A model generated the notes under the pieces. It had not been told where the DNA came from. It worked only from the letters and a program-made list of their open reading frames with translations, and made no database searches. A stretch of DNA of 64,000 nt, from positions 1,798,001 through 1,862,000 of the forward strand of contig JAOSKN010000001.1 in the NCBI GenBank assembly GCA_027493525.1, read 5' to 3'. Shown one piece after another: positions 51,077 through 58,438 of the stretch (within the stretch, counting starts at the first letter, position 1; every line of letters starts with the position of its first letter). This DNA comes from Planctomycetota bacterium. Its GTDB lineage: Bacteria > Planctomycetota > SZUA-567 > H5-PLA8. A program made the position numbers and the translations under genes.

Positions 51077-53191
51077 CTAGAACTCCCCCTCGCCGGCGTC
51101 CACCGTGACCGTCAGCTCGTTGCTCTCGATCTCGCCGGCGAAGGCGTCAGGCAGCCCCAGCCGGCGCAGGTCTTCGGCATTCGGTTTGTAGACGAAGCTC
51201 AGCTTGTACGTGCCCGGAGCGATCTTCCAGGTCACGTAGTAGGCTTGGCCGATCGAGCCGCCCAGCGTCGCCGCGCCGGCCTGCTGCTCGCCCAGGTCCA
51301 GCAGGGCGGCCCGCGCGCCGGGCGCGACCGGCAGCAGGGAGGCGTCGATCTCATCGCGTTCGGGCATCATGCCGCGACCCATGCAGGCCACGATCTCCGG
51401 CGCCGGACCGGCCACCGCGCGCAGGTTGGTCTCCAGGGCGCCCATGGTCGTCACGCTGCGGGGCCTCGCGCTCGCGTTGACGAGTTCCAGCTTCGGCTTC
51501 CACCGCTCTCCAGGCTTCAACTTCGTCTTGGGCATGCCGAGGACCAGTTTCAGCCCGTCTTGCGCCTTCCCCGCGCGCGACGTCTCCCACGAGCGCATCC
51601 AGTAGCGGTCTTCTTCGGCGACCTCGAGTTCCTCGCCGGGCTTGAGTTCGCCGGCGTTCAGCGGCGGCACGGGCGTCGCGAACCAGCCGCCGGCAGGGTC
51701 CGCCTCGGCCACGCGCAGCCGGCCCATGCGCTCGGCGCCGCGCACCCACTCCACGACCTGGCCCGCGTACAGGCTCGAATCGCCGGACATGCCTTCGAGC
51801 GCGATGCGGCCGCCGGCGGCTTGCGTGACCTTGATGCGGCGGCGGCGCTCCTTGCCGGCGAGCGTCGCGGCCTTGGGATCGACGGTGAGCGCCGCGCCGA
51901 GCGCCTCGGCGCGCCCGGTCCAGGCCCGCGCCCCCGCCACGACCGACCACGCGGCCTCGGCCTCGGCGGCGGGCAGGTGCGCGAGCGCCTCGCGCCGCAC
52001 GTCGAAGGCGTAGCGGATCGTGTACGCCCCGTCGCGCGCCAAATCGAACGCCTCGTGGAGTTCGCGCTGCTTGAGGAAGACCGTCTCGCCCGGCGGCACG
52101 ACGACTTTGCGCGCGGCCTCAAAAAACGGTTGCTTATCGGCCGCCGCCAGCCGCGAGCTCTTCCCGTCGGGCCCGAGCACCTCCAACCCCGCGTAAGGCG
52201 CGGCCGGATCGAGCAGCGTCACCGGCTTGTCGCTCATGTTCCTGACGAAAAGCAGGGCCGTGACGCGCTTGCCCGGCTGAACGGCCGCCCGGTCCAGGCG
52301 AATCGCGGCGGCCAGGCCGTTCACCGGCGCGCCGAAGCCGTCGGGATCGACGGCCGGCGCGGCGACCTTCGGCGCGGGCGGGGAAGGCGGCGCGGCCGGG
52401 GAAGGCTCGCCGCCGTTGGCGCCCAAGACGAACGCGCCGAACCCCGCGAAGGCCAGCAGCAGCAGCGCCGCCCAGGCGGCGAGCGGTTTGAGTTGGGTCA
52501 GGAACATGGCGTGGAGGACCTCCTTGGCGAGCGCGTGGCTCGCGGCGCCGGCCGCCGGGCCGGCCTTCGAATGTTGAACCAGGGCGGAGAGCAGGGCTTC
52601 GGGGACAGCGGCCTCGCCGGCGCGTTCGAGCAGCAGCGCGCCCAGCGCGGTGGCGGGCAGCACGGTCCCGGAGGCGCCCAGGCTGACGCGCAGGCGTTCC
52701 AGGCCGCGCTGCACGCGCGAGGCCACCGTCCCGGCCGGGACGCCCAGCCGCGCGGCGGCCTCCTCGCGCGACCAGCCTTGCAGGTGCGTCAGGTGAATCG
52801 CCTCGCGTTCGTGCGCGGGAAGCCGGTCGAGCGCCTCGTCGAGGAGTTCGCGCACCGCGGACCACTCGCGCGAGGCTCCGGCGGAGGCCGCCTCGGCGGC
52901 GCGCCGTTCGCGTTCGGCCCTGCGGCGCTCGGCGCGGCGCTGCGCGCGCGCGGCCAGCACCCCGGCTCGGTGCAGCCACGGTCCCAGCGGAGTGGCGTCC
53001 GGCAGCGCGGGGGCCTTGGCCAGGAGCGCCAGGAACGCGCCCTGCGTGGCGTCGTCGGCGGCCTGCGGGTCGCCGAGGATCCGCAGGCAGGCGTTGTAGA
53101 CCATGCGCCCGTGCTGAGCGAAGACCTCGCGCACCGCCGCCTCCTCCCCGCGCCGCAGGCCGACCCACGGCGCGTCCGTGCCCTGGTTCAT
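51077..53191 (-). CDS. Membrane-tethered ECF sigma factor with extracytoplasmic domains
   Basis: A 704-residue fusion. Residues ~10-80 are sigma region 2 (MVYNACLRILGDPQAADDATQ, FLALLAKAPAL) and ~112-170 region 4 (LDRLPAHEREAIHLTHLQGWS, SREEAAARLGVPAGTVASRV, a clear helix-turn-helix). After a linker, residues ~237-258 form one membrane helix (LAAWAALLLLAFAGFGAFVL). The outside part (~440 residues) is beta-rich with Pro/Ala linker and two or three Ig-like domains (PGKRVTALLFVRNMSDKPVT; PGERWKPKLELVNASARP). No separate anti-sigma gene is adjacent. The ATG has a perfect AAAGGAGGTGA 8 bases upstream. Likely a one-protein signal transducer. Confidence 0.88.
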   Translation of the reverse strand: MNQGTDAPWVGLRRGEEAAVREVFAQHGRMVYNACLRILGDPQAADDATQGAFLALLAKAPALPDATPLGPWLHRAGVLAARAQRRAERRRAERERRAAEAASAGASREWSAVRELLDEALDRLPAHEREAIHLTHLQGWSREEAAARLGVPAGTVASRVQRGLERLRVSLGASGTVLPATALGALLLERAGEAAVPEALLSALVQHSKAGPAAGAASHALAKEVLHAMFLTQLKPLAAWAALLLLAFAGFGAFVLGANGGEPSPAAPPSPPAPKVAAPAVDPDGFGAPVNGLAAAIRLDRAAVQPGKRVTALLFVRNMSDKPVTLLDPAAPYAGLEVLGPDGKSSRLAAADKQPFFEAARKVVVPPGETVFLKQRELHEAFDLARDGAYTIRYAFDVRREALAHLPAAEAEAAWSVVAGARAWTGRAEALGAALTVDPKAATLAGKERRRRIKVTQAAGGRIALEGMSGDSSLYAGQVVEWVRGAERMGRLRVAEADPAGGWFATPVPPLNAGELKPGEELEVAEEDRYWMRSWETSRAGKAQDGLKLVLGMPKTKLKPGERWKPKLELVNASARPRSVTTMGALETNLRAVAGPAPEIVACMGRGMMPERDEIDASLLPVAPGARAALLDLGEQQAGAATLGGSIGQAYYVTWKIAPGTYKLSFVYKPNAEDLRRLGLPDAFAGEIESNELTVTVDAGEGEF

Positions 53192-53239
53192 GTCCGTTCC
53201 TCACCTCCTTTCTGCCGCCGCCAGCCTCCGCGGCTCCCG

Positions 53240-53254
53240 GATTCTCCGAGAATC
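53240..53254. promoter_or_regulatory. Perfect palindrome upstream of the sigma-factor gene
   Basis: GATTCTC-C-GAGAATC lies 49 bases upstream of the sigma-factor start codon, in the 53192-53439 interval between the divergent sigma-factor and membrane-protein genes. It is a plausible operator. Confidence 0.4.
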
Positions 53255-53439
53255 GCGGGGAAAAGAAACGGGGTGGAGGGGCTTGGGGCTTAACGAGTTA
53301 GGTGCGCATAATGCCCCTCGTCATGTGGGAGAGCACTCGAGAACTGTATGCATTTGAGCTTCAGGACCAACGTGGAGGGGTTGCCTGAAAGAATTCTGAC
53401 AATCACTGTATCCATGCGGCAGGCCCGGAGGATGGGGGC

Positions 53440-54295
53440 ATGCAGCGAGAACATCCCAGAAGTGCGCCATCTGGTCCCGCACTTCGACGCGCGCGCAATC
53501 AAGTCTCGCTGCTGGAATGGATTGCCTTCGCCTGCTTGTTTACGATTGGCTTGTTCTCAGTAATGGGAAGCGTGGTAGGCGGAGTATTCGGCCGTGCCGT
53601 GGGAAGTTTCCGCACGGCCGAAGGAATCCACTTCTGGTGGCCATGGCTGGTGGGTCTTGGTGGATTCGCCGTCATCGTAGTGGCCTGTCTGGCACCTCCT
53701 TTATTTAGATTTCCAAACATAAAACCCAGGCGTTACCGGCGGGTTCGCCGGCCGTATGCCTGCTTGGCGTTCGTCTCGCGCCGCCTTGTGCGTCGGCGCG
53801 GCTCCAGAATCCCGGCTGCTAGAAAGTGGAGCGTCAACCCGCGCCCGCATATAGCGCGCCGAAGCGGGTTTCGGCTTAGCCTCGCCGATTTGATGACCGT
53901 GGTCTTCATGTCTGGCTTCTTCGGCGCAAGTATGTTCGCTGGCTGGTACGACGGCTTCTTCGGCGCCGAGCACTTTTCGAATCGAGCGACCGTAGCACTG
54001 GGCCTGACTTTTGCCTGCGCTTGCTTAGGCCTGCTTATTGGAAATGAAGCTCGCGCGGAAGCAGAACGCCGCGACTGGCCTGGCTGGCGCGGTCCGGTCT
54101 TGCTGGGCTCGACGCTCTTTGTATTCGGCCCGTTGTTTCTGCTTTCCGGGTATTTGTGCCGCGCGAATCCCCCTTATGCCTTGGTGACGATGACCGGAGT
54201 TGCGGGGGCGGGTTGGTTTGGGTGGCACTTCATAAGCAATCTGTTTGGAGGCAAGTCGTCGAGTCGAAAAACTCTGGAGCACGGCCGCATACTAA
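53440..54295 (+). CDS. Polytopic membrane protein of unknown function (frameshift near 54270)
   Basis: About 284 residues after removing one A from AAAAA (54267-54271), which brings in a TAA at 54293. Unrepaired, the frame runs 1.5 kb into antisense of the next gene, which is implausible. Six hydrophobic segments are visible (LEWIAFACLFTIGLFSVMGS, WWPWLVGLGGFAVIVVACLA, LMTVVFMSGFFGASMFAG, VALGLTFACACLGLLIGN, LLGSTLFVFGPLFLLSGYLC, ALVTMTGVAGAGWFGWHFI). Basic loops favour an inner-membrane location. GGAGG lies 7 bases before the ATG. The sequence is AT-richer than its surroundings, so recent acquisition is possible. No family recognised. Confidence 0.65.
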
Positions 54296-54366
54296 GAGAA
54301 AATCTTGTACATGAATCGAAATGGAACCTGCGACCCGCAGCATGTCTCATGCAGCGGCCTGCCCGG

Positions 54367-55722
54367 CTACGGACCCTCGGCCGGCGCGAGCCAATTCGCC
54401 TTGCGGCCCAACTTGCCCTGCGCGTGCAGCCAGAAACACAGCCAGGCATCGGCGAACTGCCGCGCGGCAAGCTGTTCGCGGCCGGGAAACCTGTCGAACT
54501 CGCCCTTCGCGAACATGCGCCCGTCCGGATGGCGCGCCTGCATCTCCAGGATCTTCGCCGCGCGCAAGCGCATCCATTCGGCCGCCGGCCACCCCTCGGC
54601 CCGGCCCCACTCCAAAAAATGAGCGTAGACGTCGGCGAGGTAAAAGATGTCGAAGCGGAAGGGGCTCCAGTCGGTGCCCTCCGGATAGTACACCTCGGGC
54701 TTCCCCGGCAGGTACATGGTTCCGCCCGGCGGCTTATGCGGCGGCGAATCCCAGCGCGCGGCCACCAGGGTGCGATAGATCAACTCCGCGTTGAAGTCGG
54801 CGCTCTCGCTGGCGGCTTGGCCCGCGAGCGGCTGGATGACGAAGGCCCGCAGGTTGAGCGTGGTGCAGACCATGTAATCGCAATGCACCCGATTGTGGTT
54901 GATGACCGCGCCGTCCGCGCGCAGGTTGTACCCGTCGAGCCAGTCCTTCACCGCGCGCCCGTCCAGTACCGTCGCGTTGCTCTCGTCGTCCGCCTGCGTG
55001 GCGTAGGCGCTGACCATCAGCCGCGTGCCGGCCTCGCGCCACCTCGCCGCGTGCGCGTGGCGCGGCAGCATGGCTACGGCGAGATGCAGGATCATGCTGT
55101 TCCAGGCGTTCTCTTCGGCCTTGCTGTCGCCGCCCTTGCCGTTCCAGTACGGGACGCGGTAGCCGTCCTGGATGAAACGATCCGCCTGGAAGACGACGGT
55201 CTCCGCGGCCAGTTCGCGGGTCTCGGCGTCCAAGCCGTCCCAGAGCATCCAGGCGGCCTGGCCCAGTTGCGCGGCCCAGAACGAGGCCTGCCAAGCGTAG
55301 TTCCAGTGCGCCTTTTTGCGGTGCGCCGCCGCGGTGACCTTGATCAGCTCCGCCGCGCGCTTCGTCGCTTCCTCCGCCGAAAGCCCCGCGGCCTGCGGGT
55401 CGTAAATGCCCGTCTTGAGCGCCACGGCGATGGCGCAGGCCGCGCTGCTGGCCGGCCGGATGGTGTCGTGGGCCTGTTGTCCGCTGAGCGCGTGCCCGCG
55501 CGCGGCGATCTCGGGGATGATCTTCTCGGCCCAGGCCAGGTTGCAGCGCACGCTGTTGAGCAGCATTCGCGCGCAGGCTTGCGCGTCGGGATTCCTGGGC
55601 GCGTCCGTCTTGAAGTTCGCCCAGGCGATCGGAACGACCTGCGCAGCCGGCCCGGCCTCGCCCGCCCAGCCGGCGAGGGAACCGCCGAGCACGGCCAGCG
55701 CAAGCAGGGAGCGGATCGGCAT
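54367..55722 (-). CDS. Exported alpha/alpha-toroid-type hydrolase/lyase-like protein
   Basis: A 451-residue protein with a signal peptide (MPIRSLLALAVLGGSLAGWA). Helical pairs with aromatic clusters (WNYAWQASFWAAQLGQAAWM, AEENAWNSMILHLAVAMLP, FDIFYLADVYAHFLEWGRAE, ADAWLCFWLHAQGKLG) suggest the (alpha/alpha)6 fold of many glycoside hydrolases and polysaccharide lyases. DGAVINHNRVHCDYM may be part of the active site. No named family is recognised. The ATG at 55722 follows GGAG by 9 bases. It lies 86 bases after the vWA gene stop. A single uninterrupted frame with the vWA gene exists only because of an indel there. Confidence 0.65.
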   Translation of the reverse strand: MPIRSLLALAVLGGSLAGWAGEAGPAAQVVPIAWANFKTDAPRNPDAQACARMLLNSVRCNLAWAEKIIPEIAARGHALSGQQAHDTIRPASSAACAIAVALKTGIYDPQAAGLSAEEATKRAAELIKVTAAAHRKKAHWNYAWQASFWAAQLGQAAWMLWDGLDAETRELAAETVVFQADRFIQDGYRVPYWNGKGGDSKAEENAWNSMILHLAVAMLPRHAHAARWREAGTRLMVSAYATQADDESNATVLDGRAVKDWLDGYNLRADGAVINHNRVHCDYMVCTTLNLRAFVIQPLAGQAASESADFNAELIYRTLVAARWDSPPHKPPGGTMYLPGKPEVYYPEGTDWSPFRFDIFYLADVYAHFLEWGRAEGWPAAEWMRLRAAKILEMQARHPDGRMFAKGEFDRFPGREQLAARQFADAWLCFWLHAQGKLGRKANWLAPAEGP

Positions 55723-55808
55723 CTCGGGAGTCTCCGGGCCAGGGCGCGTGCGCCCGGCGGAGAGCATAGCGCATCCCGAGCGATCCGGAACGTCCCTCCC
55801 GGCTCCCG

Positions 55809-58200
55809 TTAGCGGTACAGCGGCAGGTACCGGTAGTACACTTCCAGGTACAGGTTCCCCAGCGCCGTGCACATCACGCGGCCGCGGTCCTTCAGCGTGC
55901 CGGCGGGCGTCCAGGAGCCTTGGTCCTCCCCGGCCTTCGTCTCCACCCCCCAGCAGTTCCTGCTTGAGGTTCTCGTTCCAGGTCTTCCACGCCTCGCCGC
56001 CCTGCTGGAAGAGCGCGAGGTTGGCGAAGTACGCGTAGTGCCAGTCGAAGGGCCGCGCCTCGTCCTTGAACGTGGGCAGGGCGCCGGGCTGCGCGAGCAG
56101 CCAGCGTGCGCCGGGCTCCAGGTCGTCGCGCGCGGAGCCCAGCATCTGCGCGGCGCAGAGGCCCACGGCGGTGTCCAGCGCGCGCGGGCCGGCCTCGGCC
56201 GGCGCGAAGAAGGCGTAGCCGAAACCGCCGGGCGTCTTGCGCTTCGCGGCCTCGAAGAACCTCGCCGCGGACGCGAGCGCCTCGTCGGGCACGTTCAGGC
56301 CGGCGGCCTTGGCGCTGCGCAGGGCCATCGCGCAGAAGCCCAGCCCCGCGAGGTCGTCGTGCGCCAGGTCCTTCGCCTCAGGCGATTCCTTCTCGAGCAG
56401 CTCGAAGACGCGCGCATGGGCCAGCCAGGCCACGGCTTGCTGCGCCGGCGCCGTGTAGGCGTCGAGCCGCGTCATCCCGGCGGCCTCGGCGAGCGCGGTC
56501 GCAGCCAGCGCGTGCTCGTAGACGGCGCGGAAGCGGCCGAGCCCCGAGCCGGGCGGCGCGGCGGCCTCGCCCACGCGGCCATCCTCGCGCTGCCGCGCGA
56601 TCAGCCAGGCCAACGCCTTGGCGACCTGCTCCTTATGTCTGCCGACCTTCGGCGTATGCCCGGCGCCGAGGATCGCCAGCGACATCCAGGCGGTCACGCG
56701 CTGCCGGTCCTCGGCGCGCCCGCCGCCGAGCGCCGCGTCCCACGAGCCGTCCGCCTCCTGCCGCTTTTCGAACCAGCGCAGGCCAAAGTCGACCGCCGAC
56801 TCGGTCGCCGAGGATCCCCCGGCGCGTAAGGACAGGCGGCGCATGCCGCCTCCGCGCCGCACGCCGAACGCGCCCGATTCGGTGTTGAAGAGCTGCACGT
56901 CCCGCTCGTTCTCGCCCGACTCCACTTCGCGCCGCGCCTGGGCCAGTTGGCCGGCCTGGGCCAGGAGCTTCGCGTCGCCGCTGGCCGCCGCCTCGCGCCC
57001 GATCTCTTCCTCTGCCTGCTTGAGCAGGTTCACCGCGTCGTCCTTCTTCCCTTCGCGGTAGAGCGTCATGGCCTTGTCGAGGGTCTTGTAGCGCTCGAGT
57101 TCCAGAATCCGCACGCGCACGTCGCCGTCCACGCTCCCGGTCACTTCGCTCTCCATGGCCGTCACGCCGAAGCTCAGCTCATGGTGCGCGGCGCGCGCTT
57201 CGAGCTTTTCGGACTTCCAGGCCAGGTCCAGGCTCGCCGCGTTCCAGGCGTCGGCGGCGCCTTCCGGCACGGCCATCTCGAAACGCAGCAGCAGCGCGCG
57301 CTTCTCGTTCGAGAACAGGTCGCCGATCTTGATCTCCCGCGCGCGATCGTCCCCGCCGCTGAACGGGTATCCCACGGCTTCCAGCAGCTTCACGCCGGCC
57401 GCGAAGGTCACGCTCAGGTTCAGGTCCCGCGCCACGACCACGCGCCCTTCTTCCAGCTCCTTGTGGAAGAGCGGGGGCAACTGGTCCTTCTCTTTCACAT
57501 AGTAGAACTCCCCGCCGCCGGCGTGCGCGAGTTTCGTCATCAACAGCTCGTTGTAGTCCTGGCCCAGCCCGACGGTGCTCACCCGGATCCCGGCGTTGAA
57601 AGCCTCCTGCGCCCAGCGCGCCAGCGCCTCGGGGTCGGTCTCGCCCTCGTTCGCGTTGCCGTCGGAGAGCAGCATCACCCGGCGCACCATGCCGTCCTGC
57701 TTGCCGGGTTTGAAGAGCCCCGTGCCTTCCTTCAGGCCGCCGCCCAGGTTCGTCCCGCTCGTCGGGCCCAACTCGCGGATCAGCGCCTTGATCCCCGCCG
57801 GGTCGGTCAGCCCCGCCAGCGGCCGGACGGTCTGCACGTCCGATGCGTAGGCGACGATGCCGAGCTGGTCGGTGGATTCGAGGCGGTCCACCAGGTCCGG
57901 GCCGGCGACGTGGACCATCTCCATCTTACCGGCATCCTCCATCGAGCCGGAACGGTCGATGACGAGGGTCATGGCGACGGCCGCCGTCTGGCCCTCGGCC
58001 GCCGCCGGCGCCTGGACCGTGAGCAATGCGCCGACTTGGACCTTGGAGCCCGCCAGCAGCTTCCCGCGTTCGCCCTGCACGCGGGAGGCCAGCTCCTTGG
58101 CGGGTGCTCCGGGCTGCGCCTCTGCTTCTTCGGCATGAACCGTGAAGCAGCCGCTCAAGATCAGGGCGACTGCAAACAGGTGAATCGGTCGGCAGGACAT
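55809..58200 (-). CDS. vWA-domain lipoprotein with C-terminal prenyltransferase-type toroid (frameshift at 55946)
   Basis: About 796 residues after removing one C from the plus-strand CCCCCC run 55946-55951; then the protein ends LYLEVYYRYLPLYR with the stop at 55809. The N-terminus (LFAVALILSGC) is a lipoprotein signal. A von Willebrand A domain follows with MIDAS residues DRSGS (TLVIDRSGSMEDA), the Thr/Ser in GTNLGGGL and the LLSDGNANEGETD Asp. Then come a VIT-like beta region and, from about residue 500, repeated helices with DGSWDAALGG, RDDLEPGARW and AGLGFCAMAL, typical of squalene-cyclase/prenyltransferase-like repeats. AGGAGG lies 8 bases before ATG 58200. Confidence 0.85.
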
Positions 58201-58356
58201 GAGGGGTTCCTCCTGGGCCGCGCACCAGTTCCGTTGGCATGCAACGCAGCACCGGAGGATTGGTTCACGATCGATAGATAGTGGGGATGTAAATAAGTGA
58301 ATTCCATGGTTTGGGCCAAATGCCCAGTTTTTCATATATAGAACGGTGTAATATTA

Positions 58357-58383
58357 ATCGACCATCCAAAACGGTTGGTCGAT
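58357..58383. promoter_or_regulatory. Inverted repeat in the divergent vWA / cytochrome interval
   Basis: ATCGACCA (58357-58364) and TGGTCGAT (58376-58383) are perfect inverted repeats 11 bases apart, inside an AT-rich stretch (TATATAGAACGGTGTAATAT at 58335) that could hold promoters in both directions. A dimeric regulator site is plausible; the IclR gene of the same cluster is one candidate binder. Confidence 0.45.
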
Positions 58384-58438
58384 GAGCGGAATCTGGCGCA
58401 TTCAGAATTGTAAGAGCTTTAAATTCAGGATGTTATGT

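Noticed and set aside
53440..55812. A 790-residue plus-strand protein
   Set aside because: After about 54270 it is antisense to the toroid-type gene; a one-base correction gives a stop at 54293.
54367..58335. A single 1322-residue minus-strand protein combining vWA and toroid parts
   Set aside because: The join depends on an extra C at 55946-55951; the second part has its own signal peptide and ribosome-binding site.
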